Assembly: GCA_902547925.1 (NCBI GenBank)
Contig: CACCQD010000003.1
Coordinates: 29,884 to 93,883 of the forward strand
Reading direction: 5' to 3'
From: an uncultured SAR116 cluster alpha proteobacterium
GTDB taxonomy: Bacteria > Pseudomonadota > Alphaproteobacteria > Puniceispirillales > Puniceispirillaceae
DNA: 64,000 nucleotides
In this document: piece by piece, positions 1 to 9,225 of the stretch
Numbering within the stretch: position 1 is the first letter of the stretch
Layout: each line of letters starts with the position of its first letter
Notes under the pieces: generated by a model
What the model saw: only the letters and a program-made list of their open reading frames with translations
Told to the model about the DNA's origin: nothing
The model's database searches: none
Position numbers and translations under genes: made by a program

Positions 1-633
1 CCGGGTGCGGCGGATAAGACTCAGCCGTTTTGGATCATTGGTCAGTCCCACAACAATGATGTTCAAACCATCGAGATGGTGAATCGGAAATGGAGTTCCA
101 GGTACCAACGCGTAATTCGCAACCTTGTAGCCACGGTGAGCAAGATACATTGAGGTCGGTGTCTTTGAGGAGCGTGACACACCAACAAGCAGAATATCAG
201 CATCCTTCAACGCACCCATATTCATCCCATCATCATGGCTGACGGCAAAATCTATCGCCGCGATCCGGCGATAATAATCACCATCAAGTTGACGCTGACC
301 ACCGGGTTTGTTTCGTGAACTTTGGCCAAGAACAGTGCCGAAAAGATCGACCACTGGATCAAGAACCGAAACATGTGGTACAAGTAGAGAATCGCATTTT
401 TCTTCGATCTTGCTTCGCAGGTCGGTGTCTAGAATGCTCATCAGCAATATCCCATGATAGCGCTCAAGGCTGGTAAAAATAGCCTCGAGATGTTGCTGGC
501 TACGCACAAGTGTCCAAACATGCTCGGTTGTTTTAACGTCAGGGAATTGTGCCAGACACGCCCGCGAAATTTGATGAACAGTTTCACCTGTTGAGTCGGA
601 CACAAGGTGAATATGAATTTTTGGTGTCGCCAT
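1..633 (-). CDS. ppsR: PPSR-type regulatory kinase/pyrophosphorylase (DUF299), C-terminus cut by window edge
   Basis: Reads from an ATG at 633 (a second ATG lies directly upstream at 636) and is still open at base 1, so the C-terminus is missing. The N-terminus MATPKIHIHLVSDSTGET matches the DUF299 family, and a later GVSRSSKTPTS stretch is the typical P-loop-like motif. Family members switch pyruvate phosphate dikinase or PEP synthetase on and off by ADP-dependent (de)phosphorylation. It diverges from hemE across a spacer rich in DnaA boxes. A DUF299 gene next to hemE is the classical neighbour pair of alphaproteobacterial replication origins. Family call is strong; the actual target enzyme is not in the window. 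Confidence 0.9.
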   Translation of the reverse strand, partial: MATPKIHIHLVSDSTGETVHQISRACLAQFPDVKTTEHVWTLVRSQQHLEAIFTSLERYHGILLMSILDTDLRSKIEEKCDSLLVPHVSVLDPVVDLFGTVLGQSSRNKPGGQRQLDGDYYRRIAAIDFAVSHDDGMNMGALKDADILLVGVSRSSKTPTSMYLAHRGYKVANYALVPGTPFPIHHLDGLNIIVVGLTNDPKRLSLIRRTR

Positions 634-1029
634 CATTCGCAAAAATTATCCTCTCCTCAACATCTTGTCACCCCGATTCATCGTCTTTAAAAATCAGCCT
701 TCACTCAGGCCACGACATCTTGTGTACAAACCTGGTAAAAACTCAGGTATAACCCGATCGGCTGTGGGGATGAAATGCCAGAGATTTAATGAAAGACTGG
801 TTTATCCACATATATCCTGATGTTTAACAACTGTGGACAGAAAAATCACACCGAGATCCTAATGTCGCGATTAACATCGCATATTGTTGAAAAATATGTC
901 TATTCTTAGCAAAAAATGGGGATAAAGCTGTGGATAAATAGCGATTTTTTGGTCAAGGGCTGTTATTCACAAGCACTACTACAACATCTAACTATATATA
1001 CTAATATCTACTTAGTAATTGAGAACCTG
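634..1029. other. oriC: putative chromosomal replication origin (oriC) between ppsR and hemE
   Basis: This 396-base gene-free spacer contains a perfect DnaA box TTATCCACA at 803-811 and a perfect inverted copy TGTGGATAA at 929-937. One-mismatch versions lie at 917-925 (inverted) and 963-971 (direct), and a weaker one at about 833-840. AT-rich segments at roughly 871-916 and 980-1020 could be unwinding elements. The hemE/DUF299 setting is the one known for Caulobacter and Rickettsia origins, and parA/parB with parS lie within 8 kb. I looked for the CtrA consensus TTAA-N7-TTAA and found only isolated TTAA half-sites. Promoters for the two divergent genes must also lie here. Role is inferred, not shown. 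Confidence 0.72.
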
Positions 1030-2058
1030 ATGACATCATCACCTCTACTGAACGCATTGGCAGGTAAAAAATCCTCACGACCACCGCTTTGGATGATGCG
1101 ACAGGCGGGCCGATATCTTGCAGAATACCGGGCGGTCAGACAAAGCCAGTCAGACTTTATCTCCTTCTGTCTTAATTCAGAAAAAGCCTGTGAGGTAACG
1201 TTACAACCGATCCAGCGATTTGATTTTGATGCCGCTATCATATTTTCTGACATTTTGATGATTCCTTGGGCACTCGACAGGAATGTACATTTTATTCCTG
1301 GCACCGGTCCTAAGCTGACACCTTGGACTATAGATATACCACTCGATAACACACTGCTTGATAAAATAAGCACACGCCTAGCACCCATTGGAAAAACTGT
1401 TCAATTGACAAGATCAAAGCTGGCCGCTGAGAAGGCCTTGATTGGCTTTGCCGGGGCCCCTTGGACTGTTATCACCTACATGATTGAAGGTGGATCCTCA
1501 CGTGATTTTACTGACACAAGACAATGGCTTTGGTTCCATCCAAAAAAATTTGAAGCGCTTCTTGATTATGTGACAGAAGCAACAATTCATTTTTTAGTGG
1601 TGCAGGCCAGAGCAGGTGCTGACGTGCTAATGTTGTTTGACAGCTGGGCAAACGCGGTACCCGCAGAACGACGTGAGCAAATTGTTGTTGCGCCAATCCG
1701 CAGAATTATACGAGCATTGCGCAAACTAGGCTTAAAACAGCCAGTAATCGGTTTTCCAAAAGGTATTGGTGAAGGGATCATCAATTATGCAGAAGAAGCC
1801 GAAATCGACGCGTTAGCAATTGACCATATGACTGATGCCGCGTGGGTTAACAAAATCCTACCGAAAAACATGCCGGTACAGGGAAATTTGGATCCACTCA
1901 GTTTGCTTGTGGGCGGCTCTAAAATGACAAAATCAATCGACCATATACTTGATAGTTTCAAGGATCGGCCGCATATCTTCAACCTCGGACACGGAATTAC
2001 GCCGCCAACACCAATCTGTAACGTCGAACGGATGGTTCAATGGGTTAGAAAGTCATAA
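1030..2058 (+). CDS. hemE: uroporphyrinogen decarboxylase
   Basis: Converts uroporphyrinogen III to coproporphyrinogen III in cytoplasmic heme biosynthesis. The 342-residue product starts MTSSPLLNALAGK and carries the family signature PPLWMMRQAGRYL near residue 20, with the later GFAGAPWT and GNLDP motifs. The reading frame extends upstream to an ATG at 916, but that extension would run through the DnaA boxes and lacks family similarity, so the ATG at 1030 is chosen. The next gene, hemJ, starts one base after the stop codon, and the pair looks like one heme operon. Confidence 0.97.
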   Translation: MTSSPLLNALAGKKSSRPPLWMMRQAGRYLAEYRAVRQSQSDFISFCLNSEKACEVTLQPIQRFDFDAAIIFSDILMIPWALDRNVHFIPGTGPKLTPWTIDIPLDNTLLDKISTRLAPIGKTVQLTRSKLAAEKALIGFAGAPWTVITYMIEGGSSRDFTDTRQWLWFHPKKFEALLDYVTEATIHFLVVQARAGADVLMLFDSWANAVPAERREQIVVAPIRRIIRALRKLGLKQPVIGFPKGIGEGIINYAEEAEIDALAIDHMTDAAWVNKILPKNMPVQGNLDPLSLLVGGSKMTKSIDHILDSFKDRPHIFNLGHGITPPTPICNVERMVQWVRKS

Positions 2059-2059
2059 A

Positions 2060-2488
2060 ATGGGATATGAATACATTAAAGCATTCCATCTGATCGCGGC
2101 TATGAGCTGGATGGCTGGTTTGCTCTATTTACCACGTCTTTATGTCTACCATGCTGAGACGGATATTGGCTCTGTGCAAGCTGAAACTTTTAAGGTCATG
2201 GAACGACGTTTGCTCAAAGCAATCATGAATCCGGCGATGATTGTAACATTTGGTCTTGGGGCCTGGATGCTTGTCCTGAATCCCAGCTTGTTATCTGAAG
2301 GTTGGATGCATGTGAAAATTTTTAGTGTTGCGCTGATGGCGGCATGCCACGGAAAATTTTCAAAAATGCGGCGTCTGCTCGAAAATAATGAGAAACCATT
2401 ATCCTCAAAAAACTATCGGATCTGGAATGAGGTGCCGACAGGGTTAATGGTGATCATCGTGATCATGGCGGTGGCCAAGCCAATTTGA
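2060..2488 (+). CDS. hemJ: protoporphyrinogen IX oxidase HemJ (UPF0093 membrane protein)
   Basis: HemJ is the oxygen-linked, heme-containing membrane enzyme that oxidises protoporphyrinogen IX in many alphaproteobacteria and cyanobacteria lacking HemG/HemY. The 142-residue product begins MGYEYIKAFHLIAAMSWMAG, with the conserved His and aromatic first helix, then LYLPRLYVYH. Four hydrophobic segments fit the family. The start at 2060 is one base after the hemE stop, indicating translational coupling. A 130-base gap then separates it from rho. Confidence 0.93.
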   Translation: MGYEYIKAFHLIAAMSWMAGLLYLPRLYVYHAETDIGSVQAETFKVMERRLLKAIMNPAMIVTFGLGAWMLVLNPSLLSEGWMHVKIFSVALMAACHGKFSKMRRLLENNEKPLSSKNYRIWNEVPTGLMVIIVIMAVAKPI

Positions 2489-2619
2489 TTTTGGTTTGTT
2501 GACATCTTCGTGGCAAAGATTACTATCTAGCTGCCTGCGTGCTTGGTGTAGGCGTGATGGATAGTCATTCAGTTCTGTCCTGTTTTCCCTCCACGTCCAT
2601 TATCCATTGAGTTGATGTC

Positions 2620-3879
2620 ATGCATCTCCAGGAACTTAAACAAAAGTCGCCGGCTGACCTTTTGGCATACGCTGAAGAGGTGGAAGTTGAAAATGCAAGC
2701 ACACTGCGCAAGCAGGATATGATGTTTGCCATTCTAAAGCAGCTCGCTGACAATGATGTGGCAATATATGGCAGCGGTGTGCTTGAAGTTTTGTCAGACG
2801 GTTTTGGGTTTTTGAGGGCTCCGGAATCGAATTATCTGCCGGGCCCAGATGATATCTACGTATCACCAAGCCAAGTGCGGCGTTTCGGTTTGCGCACAGG
2901 AGATACGGTTGAAGGCGAAATTCGCGCCCCTAAAGACGGCGAACGGTATTTTGCGCTGCTAAAAGTTGAAACAATCAATTTTGAAGAACCAGGCGCGGTT
3001 CGGCACCGAATTAATTTCGATAATCTCACGCCGCTCTATCCTGAAAATAAACTGACGCTGGAGCTGGCATTCAATCCGGATAAAAAGGACAATACACCGC
3101 GCGTTATTGATCTCGTGTCACCGATGGGCAAGGGCCAGCGCGGTTTGATTGTGGCACCGCCACGAACCGGTAAGACAATGATGCTGCAGAGCATCGCGCA
3201 CGCAATTTCGGAAAATCATCCTGAGGTTTATCTGATCGTTTTGCTGATCGATGAGAGGCCTGAGGAAGTGACTGATATGCAGCGCTCCGTTCGGGGTGAG
3301 GTGATTTCCTCAACCTTTGATGAACCTGCATCGAGACATGTTCAAGTTACTGAAATGGTTATAGAAAAAGCCAAAAGACTGGTTGAGCATAAACGTGATG
3401 TTGTGATTCTTCTTGACTCCATTACCCGCCTCGCACGGGCTTATAACACGGTTGTGCCATCATCTGGAAAGGTTTTGACCGGTGGTGTTGACGCCAACGC
3501 ACTTCAGCGTCCAAAGCGGTTTTTTGGCGCCGCACGGAATGTCGAGGAAGGTGGGTCATTGACGATTATTGCAACCGCCCTGATCGAAACTGGATCACGG
3601 ATGGATGAGGTGATCTTTGAGGAATTCAAGGGAACCGGCAACAGTGAGGTTATTCTCGATCGGAAACTTTCAGACAAGCGTACTTTCCCAGCTATCGATA
3701 TTACCCGCTCTGGAACACGTAAGGAAGAGCTGCTTGTTGACAAGGGAACGCTTGCTAAAATGTGGGTCCTGCGCCGCATCTTGATGCAGATGGGGCCGGT
3801 TGACGCGATGGAGTTTCTCATTGATAAACTCAAGAACTCAAAGAGCAATGATGATTTCTTTGATCAGATGAACAGCTAG
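2620..3879 (+). CDS. rho: transcription termination factor Rho
   Basis: Hexameric RNA helicase that terminates transcription. The 419-residue product has the N-terminal Rho helix bundle (residues 1-45), a cold-shock-like RNA-binding domain (about 50-120), a Walker A motif APPRTGKT at 179-186, a Walker B segment [10 protein letters not shown] near 260 and the Q-loop/R-loop region rich in [11 protein letters not shown]. Full length for the family. It lies alone between hemJ and the convergent ogt; its stop codon overlaps that of ogt in a CTAG. Confidence 0.98.
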   Translation: MHLQELKQKSPADLLAYAEEVEVENASTLRKQDMMFAILKQLADNDVAIYGSGVLEVLSDGFGFLRAPESNYLPGPDDIYVSPSQVRRFGLRTGDTVEGEIRAPKDGERYFALLKVETINFEEPGAVRHRINFDNLTPLYPENKLTLELAFNPDKKDNTPRVIDLVSPMGKGQRGLIVAPPRTGKTMMLQSIAHAISENHPEVYLIVLLIDERPEEVTDMQRSVRGEVISSTFDEPASRHVQVTEMVIEKAKRLVEHKRDVVILLDSITRLARAYNTVVPSSGKVLTGGVDANALQRPKRFFGAARNVEEGGSLTIIATALIETGSRMDEVIFEEFKGTGNSEVILDRKLSDKRTFPAIDITRSGTRKEELLVDKGTLAKMWVLRRILMQMGPVDAMEFLIDKLKNSKSNDDFFDQMNS

Positions 3880-4376
3880 GAAAATTGGCTCTCAAGAGAA
3901 ATCAACGCCATTTTACAGGCAAGATTATCTGCATTATCAGGTGGCATCGAGCTTCCCCCGCCATAATGTCCGATTGTGCCATCTGATTTCACTACCCTGT
4001 GGCACGGATAAATGATCGGAATTGGGTTGGAGGCGCAGGCGGCACCAGCCGCGCGTGACGCCTTTGGTTTTCCCGCTGCAATGGCAAACTCCTTGTAGCT
4101 GAGAGTGCTACCATAGGGGATATGCATCATAATATCCAGCCAATGTCGCGCGGTTGCTGATTTTCCCTCAGGATTGATTGGCAAATCAAAACCAACTCTG
4201 TCGCCGGCAAAATATTCTTTTAGCTGGCCGATGGTTTCACGTGAAACATCATCGGGTTTGTCTGGATCGTCCCAACGGGTCTGATCCCAATCGAGGCGAA
4301 TGAGGGCGCAGCCGTTGCTGACTGCACGTATCCAGCCAAGGGGTGAGTGAAAACTTGTTTGATAATGGGTCATCAT
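3876..4376 (-). CDS. ogt: methylated-DNA--protein-cysteine methyltransferase
   Basis: Suicide repair protein that moves the alkyl group from O6-alkylguanine to its own cysteine. The active-site PCHRVV motif and the upstream [20 protein letters not shown] segment (DNA-recognition helix and Asn hinge) are present. The start is set at the double ATG at 4376/4373, preceded by an AGGA-type ribosome site; an upstream in-frame ATG at 4439 would add 21 residues unlike the family. It sits in reverse orientation between rho and mnmE. A near-perfect parS sequence is embedded in its coding sequence (the VSRET codons). Confidence 0.93.
   Translation of the reverse strand: MMTHYQTSFHSPLGWIRAVSNGCALIRLDWDQTRWDDPDKPDDVSRETIGQLKEYFAGDRVGFDLPINPEGKSATARHWLDIMMHIPYGSTLSYKEFAIAAGKPKASRAAGAACASNPIPIIYPCHRVVKSDGTIGHYGGGSSMPPDNADNLACKMALISLESQFS
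4233..4248. other. parS: parS-like centromere site inside ogt
   Basis: The 16 bases differ from the parS consensus TGTTTCACGTGAAACA only at the first position. ParB proteins of most bacteria bind this palindrome near the origin. It lies about 4 kb before parB and about 3.6 kb before the perfect copy in rsmG. The encoded residues (VSRET) are those parS often imposes on a host gene. Functional binding is inferred. Confidence 0.75.
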
Positions 4377-4515
4377 CACAATTTCCTGTTTGTGGGTAAG
4401 TGTGAGCCACCAATCAAGGAATAGCATCCAGACAAACAAACTTGCTGAAAGGTGAGATTAAAGATAAGTCTAGGCAGATTCGTAGCCCAGTGAAAGAGAA
4501 TTTGGAGCAACCCTG

Positions 4516-5853
4516 ATGGGGAGCGAGACCGACACTATTTTTGCGTTGGCAACGCCGCCTGGAAAATCGGCCATTGCTGTGATTCGTATCAGCGGTGATC
4601 AAGCGGCTGATGTTCCGGGTGCGCTGGCTGCAAAATGTCCTGAGCCTGGCTGTTTCTCTCTCCAGACATTGTCTGATGGGACAGGCGCAGTGATCGATCA
4701 GGCGTTATTGCTATTCATGGCTGCGCCACGTTCAAGCACGGGTGAGGATGTGGTTGAAATCCACTGTCACGGTGGCGTTGCCATTACCCAGACGTTGCTT
4801 GGTGTTTTGGTAAACCTTTCTGGACTAAGGCCGGCGGATGCGGGAGAGTTCACTCACCGGATGTTTCATAATGGCAAGATAGATTTGCTGGGCGCTGAGA
4901 GTCTCGCTGATATCATTAATGCTGATACACATCGGCAGTTGGTGCAGGCTTGGTCTCAGATGCGGGGTGCGTTACGTGATCCGGTGACAGGATGGCGGGA
5001 AGCTGTCATCAAGACCGCCGCCGAGCTGGAAGCCGTCATTGATTTTCCTGACGAGGAGATACCCCCATCTGTGGTGGCGTCAATCAGCAAGAGGGCTGAG
5101 ACATTAATTGATGAAATTTCTGACTGTCTTGACGACAACAGGATTGGCGAAATTGTTCGTGATGGTGTTCAGATCACGCTTTTGGGCCCGGTTAATGCTG
5201 GCAAATCAACCCTGCTAAATCGGATTGCCAACCGGCCTGTGGCCATTGTTTCGGATGAGGCTGGAACAACACGGGATCTTGTACCAGTCAGCCTTGACAT
5301 CGGTGGGGTCCCGGTAATGCTGACTGATACTGCGGGTATCCGTCAGAACACAGGCGCGGTGGAGGCAGAGGGTATATCCCGCGCACTGTCCGCCGCTGGT
5401 GATGCTGATTATACAATCATCGTTGTCGATGGATCACGCGATGAATGGCGAGGAGATTATGAAGCGCTTGCCGAAATTGCTGGGCACGAACATATTCTGG
5501 TTGTTAATAAAACGGATTTAGGGATTGTGGGGATGCCGCCTGCCAATGCGCTTCTGATGTCATTTGTCGATGACTGCGGAATTGATGAGTTTCTTGATTA
5601 TCTGGCCGCAAAGGTTGTACGGGCCAACAGCGCACAGACCAGTGCTATTATCACCCGGGCGCGCCATCGTCAGGCGTTAGAGGCGACCATACGTGGTCTC
5701 AAAGCAGGGCTGGTGCTAGATCTTGAACAGAACCCCGAACTGGTTGCAGAGGAATTTCGCTTGGCTGCGACGGCTCTTGGCCGGATTACCGGTGAAATTG
5801 ACGCTGAGGATCTTCTTGAGGCTATTTTTTCTTCCTTTTGCATTGGAAAATAA
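4516..5853 (+). CDS. mnmE: tRNA uridine-5-carboxymethylaminomethyl modification GTPase MnmE
   Basis: With MnmG it installs the cmnm5 group on U34 of tRNAs. The 445-residue protein has the tetrahydrofolate-binding N-domain (residues 1-120, start TDTIFALATPPGKSAI), a helical domain, and a G domain with P-loop GPVNAGKS at 224-231, a DTAG motif and NKTD. It ends in the diagnostic FCIGK, whose Cys is required for modification. It is followed 48 bases later by mnmG, the usual partner. Confidence 0.97.
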   Translation: MGSETDTIFALATPPGKSAIAVIRISGDQAADVPGALAAKCPEPGCFSLQTLSDGTGAVIDQALLLFMAAPRSSTGEDVVEIHCHGGVAITQTLLGVLVNLSGLRPADAGEFTHRMFHNGKIDLLGAESLADIINADTHRQLVQAWSQMRGALRDPVTGWREAVIKTAAELEAVIDFPDEEIPPSVVASISKRAETLIDEISDCLDDNRIGEIVRDGVQITLLGPVNAGKSTLLNRIANRPVAIVSDEAGTTRDLVPVSLDIGGVPVMLTDTAGIRQNTGAVEAEGISRALSAAGDADYTIIVVDGSRDEWRGDYEALAEIAGHEHILVVNKTDLGIVGMPPANALLMSFVDDCGIDEFLDYLAAKVVRANSAQTSAIITRARHRQALEATIRGLKAGLVLDLEQNPELVAEEFRLAATALGRITGEIDAEDLLEAIFSSFCIGK

Positions 5854-5901
5854 CCCAAAGCTCGGCATAACACTGAATGTGATAGCCGATAGGACATAGT
5901 G

Positions 5902-7806
5902 ATGAGCTACGATGTAATAGTTGTTGGGGGAGGCCACGCCGGCAGCGAGGCCGCTGCTGCTGCGGCACGGATGGGCGCGCGCGTGGCACTGGTCACCATG
6001 CACCTTTCAAAAATTGGTGAAATGTCCTGTAATCCTGCGATCGGAGGGCTTGGCAAGGGACACCTCGTCCGTGAAATTGATGCGCTTGACGGGCTGATGG
6101 GACAAGCGATAGACCGTGCCGGCATTCAATTTCGCATGCTGAACAAGTCTCGGGGACCGGCGGTGCATGGTCCTCGGGCGCAGGCTGACAGAAAGCTCTA
6201 CCGATCCGTCATTCAGGCGCTACTTTCTGAACAGGAAGGGATATCGTTCATTGAGGCCGCTGTTGGTGATCTTCATGTGGAGGCCGGCGAATGCCGTGGC
6301 ATTGTTACAGAGGCGGGTGCAATCATTCGCGGAGGTGCCGTTGTTTTGACAACAGGGACATTTCTTGACGGGTTGATTCATCTGGGAGCGGAAAAAACGC
6401 CAGCTGGCCGGATAGGCGAGTCCCCCTCTAAGGCTTTGGCTACGCGTTTGCGGGCGCTTGATTTACCGGTGGGGCGCTTGAAAACTGGAACCCCGCCACG
6501 CCTTGATGGCCGGACAATTGCTTGGAATTTGCTGGAAATGCAGCCAGCAGACAACCCGCCGATTCCCTTTTCAACGTTAACAAGCCAGATTAACGTGCCG
6601 CAGATCGAATGTGGTATCACCCGAACGACGGCTAAAACACATCAGATCATTGCCGAGTCGATTCACCTATCGCCGGTCTATAGCGGACAGATTTCGGGCC
6701 AGGGGCCACGCTACTGCCCATCAATCGAAGACAAGGTCCACCGTTTTGCCGAAAAAACCTCGCATCAGCTGTTTCTGGAGCCTGAGGGGTTGGATGATCC
6801 CACCGTTTATCCAAACGGCATTTCAACCAGCTTGCCGCGTGGCGTTCAGGACGCGCTGGTTACCTCAATCCCAGGGCTGGAGTCTACAAAGATCATGCAA
6901 TATGGCTATGCCATTGAATATGATTTCATTGATCCAAGAGCGCTTACCCGCACCCTTGGTCTGCGCCAATTGCCGACCTTGTTTTTGGCCGGTCAGATAA
7001 ATGGCACGACTGGATATGAGGAAGCCGCAGCGCAAGGACTGGTCGCTGGCGTCAACGCCAGCTTGGTGGCTGCTGGTGGCGTTGCTGATTTTGTTCTGGA
7101 TCGTTCTGATGCGTATATCGGGGTGATGATTGACGATCTGACAACCAAGGGCGCTCCTGAGCCATACCGAATGTTTACGTCACGCGCTGAATACAGGCTG
7201 CTATTGCGGGCCGACAATGCCGATCAGCGATTAACCGAACGTGGTGTTGCGCTTGGCTGTGTTGGCGCACAGCGCATCGCGGCATGGAGAGAAAAATCCT
7301 CGCGGCTTGGCAGGGCGCGGGATCAACTTGCCATGCTGTCGGCAACGCCAAAGATGCTGCGCTCGCATGATTTACCTGTGCCACGCGATGGGGCAGCGCG
7401 CTCCGCAGCCGAACTTCTCTCGCTTGAGGGCATTACATTATCACGATTGCAGGCAGTTTGGCCGGATCTTGGCCAAATCCCGGCCCAGCTTCATCAGCAG
7501 TTGGAAGCGGATTGCAGGTATGCCAGCTATGTGCAACGTCAACGAGTGGACATTGATGCGCTGAAGCGTGATGAGTCAATGAAAATCCCGGAGCATTTGG
7601 ATTTTTCTCTCGTTGGGGGCCTGTCAGCCGAAGCCCGTGATCTGCTGACAAGCCATCGTCCCGATACGATTGCTCAGGCGAACCGACTACCCGGTATGAC
7701 CCCGGCAGCTGTTCTTGCGGTGCTTCGTCACCTGAAACGGGTACCGCCTGCATCACCCAACACCTCGGGTGAGCTTATATCTCAATTAGCTGGCGAGGCG
7801 CAGTAA
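5902..7806 (+). CDS. mnmG: tRNA uridine-5-carboxymethylaminomethyl modification enzyme MnmG (GidA)
   Basis: FAD-dependent partner of MnmE. The 634-residue product starts MSYDVIVVGGGHAGSEAAAA, the FAD-binding Rossmann motif, followed by MSCNPAIGGLGKGHLVREID typical of GidA. The ATG at 5902 is preferred; a GTG one codon earlier (5899) is also possible. An AGGA-like site lies 6-7 bases upstream. The C-terminal helical domain that binds MnmE is present. Next gene rsmG starts 2 bases after the stop. Confidence 0.97.
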   Translation: MSYDVIVVGGGHAGSEAAAAAARMGARVALVTMHLSKIGEMSCNPAIGGLGKGHLVREIDALDGLMGQAIDRAGIQFRMLNKSRGPAVHGPRAQADRKLYRSVIQALLSEQEGISFIEAAVGDLHVEAGECRGIVTEAGAIIRGGAVVLTTGTFLDGLIHLGAEKTPAGRIGESPSKALATRLRALDLPVGRLKTGTPPRLDGRTIAWNLLEMQPADNPPIPFSTLTSQINVPQIECGITRTTAKTHQIIAESIHLSPVYSGQISGQGPRYCPSIEDKVHRFAEKTSHQLFLEPEGLDDPTVYPNGISTSLPRGVQDALVTSIPGLESTKIMQYGYAIEYDFIDPRALTRTLGLRQLPTLFLAGQINGTTGYEEAAAQGLVAGVNASLVAAGGVADFVLDRSDAYIGVMIDDLTTKGAPEPYRMFTSRAEYRLLLRADNADQRLTERGVALGCVGAQRIAAWREKSSRLGRARDQLAMLSATPKMLRSHDLPVPRDGAARSAAELLSLEGITLSRLQAVWPDLGQIPAQLHQQLEADCRYASYVQRQRVDIDALKRDESMKIPEHLDFSLVGGLSAEARDLLTSHRPDTIAQANRLPGMTPAAVLAVLRHLKRVPPASPNTSGELISQLAGEAQ

Positions 7807-7808
7807 GG

Positions 7809-8447
7809 GTGAGCGGCGCTGGGAAAATCCCGCTTGATCAGGGTGTGGTCGATCAACTTAATGTTTCACGTGAAACAATTGACCAATTGACACTATATTT
7901 GGCGCTACTGGAAAAATGGCAACCACGGATCAATCTTGTCTCCTCGTCGACGCTGGCCAATGCGTGGCGCCGGCATGTCCTTGATTCTGCGCAGCTGGTA
8001 TCTTTCCTTCCCGAAAATGATGCCCACATTCTCGACATTGGCAGTGGTGCAGGTTTTCCCGGGCTTGTGCTGTCAATCATCACTGGCAATAGGCTCACCT
8101 TGGTTGAAACAGACCAGCGCAAAACGGTCTTTCTGCAGACAGTCATACGCGAATTGGGTCTGACTGCCAGCGTCAAGAATGCCAGGATTGAGGAAATTCC
8201 GACATTGGGAGCCGATATTGTAACAGCACGGGCGTTGGCTTCTGTCGAACGACTTCTGAAATTACTGGAAAGACAATTGCCATCTGTTGAGAGATGTCTG
8301 TTTTTAAAGGGGGCATCGCTACAAGAGGAATTGACCGTTTTGCAAAGCTACCCCACTATAGACCATTGCATTTACCCAAGTGTAACGAGTGAGGATGGTG
8401 CGGTCCTTGAGCTCTACACGTCTCGCCACCCCAATACGGAGCTGTAA
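7809..8447 (+). CDS. rsmG: 16S rRNA (guanine-527-N7)-methyltransferase RsmG (GidB)
   Basis: SAM-dependent methyltransferase acting on G527 of 16S rRNA. The 212-residue product has the family segments WQPRINLVSSSTL and ILDIGSGAGFPGLVLSI (SAM loop). It starts with GTG directly after mnmG, which fits the tight mnmG-rsmG-parA-parB operon. Codons for NVSRETIDQ near residue 20 contain a perfect parS palindrome. Confidence 0.96.
   Translation: MSGAGKIPLDQGVVDQLNVSRETIDQLTLYLALLEKWQPRINLVSSSTLANAWRRHVLDSAQLVSFLPENDAHILDIGSGAGFPGLVLSIITGNRLTLVETDQRKTVFLQTVIRELGLTASVKNARIEEIPTLGADIVTARALASVERLLKLLERQLPSVERCLFLKGASLQEELTVLQSYPTIDHCIYPSVTSEDGAVLELYTSRHPNTEL
7862..7877. other. parS: parS centromere site (perfect consensus) inside rsmG
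   Basis: Exact match to the 16-base bacterial parS palindrome TGTTTCACGTGAAACA. It lies 1.4 kb upstream of parB within the coding sequence of rsmG. Together with the origin-proximal location it is almost certainly a ParB loading site for chromosome segregation; binding itself is not shown by sequence. Confidence 0.93.
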
Positions 8448-8448
8448 A

Positions 8449-9225
8449 ATGGCTGCCCCACTGCGAATTGTCGCTGTTGCCAATCAAAAAGGTGGCGTTG
8501 GCAAGACCACAACATCGGTCAATCTGGCAACAGCGCTTGCAGCTTGTGGGCGCAAGGTCCTGTTGATTGATTTTGACCCACAAGGCAACGCCAGCACCGG
8601 GCTTGGCATTGTTGACCGTAAATTCAACAGTTATAGGCTGGTCACATCCGGCTGTTCGGCGCGGGAGGCGGTTCAATCTACCCTTGTGCCGAGATTGGAC
8701 ATCATCCCGGCCGTCGTGGATTTATCCGCAGCAGAGGTCGAATTGACGGATATGGAACGCCGCGAATATCAACTGGCCGATGGGATTTCTGGAATTTGTA
8801 GTGAATATCAATATGTTATTATTGATTGTCCACCATCTTTGGGGATGCTCACAGTAAACTCACTGACGGCGGCAACCTCTGTCCTGGTGCCTTTGCAATG
8901 TGAATTTTATGCGCTTGAAGGTCTAACGCAGCTGATGCACACAATTGAGGCGGTTCGCGCTGGCCTCAACCCACATTTGTTAATGCAGGGTATTGTTCTA
9001 ACGATGTATGACACGCGTAACAGATTGTCATCGATGGTGGCCAATGATGTACGTGGTCATCTGGGGCATTTGGTCTATGACACGGTGATTCCGCGCAATG
9101 TGCGGGTATCGGAAGCACCATCCTTTGGCCAGCCTGTTTTGATGTATGATCTGAAATGCCCCGGATCACAGGCCTACGCGGCGTTGGCTGCTGAAGTATT
9201 GACGCAGGAAAGGCACGCCGCATGA
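8449..9225 (+). CDS. parA: chromosome partitioning ATPase ParA (Soj)
   Basis: Walker-type ATPase that forms the gradient moving ParB-parS complexes. The 258-residue product begins MAAPLRIVAVANQKGGVGKT, with the deviant Walker A KGGVGKTT at 14-21, then DFDPQGNASTG and the YVIIDCPPSLG Walker B region. The start at 8449 lies one base after the rsmG stop; a longer upstream frame overlaps rsmG and has no similarity. The end overlaps parB by 4 bases (ATGA). Confidence 0.97.
   Translation: MAAPLRIVAVANQKGGVGKTTTSVNLATALAACGRKVLLIDFDPQGNASTGLGIVDRKFNSYRLVTSGCSAREAVQSTLVPRLDIIPAVVDLSAAEVELTDMERREYQLADGISGICSEYQYVIIDCPPSLGMLTVNSLTAATSVLVPLQCEFYALEGLTQLMHTIEAVRAGLNPHLLMQGIVLTMYDTRNRLSSMVANDVRGHLGHLVYDTVIPRNVRVSEAPSFGQPVLMYDLKCPGSQAYAALAAEVLTQERHAA

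Noticed and set aside
634-1029. CtrA-binding sites (TTAA-N7-TTAA) in the origin region
   Set aside because: TTAA occurs near 687, 787, 825 and 871, but no pair has the 7-base spacing.
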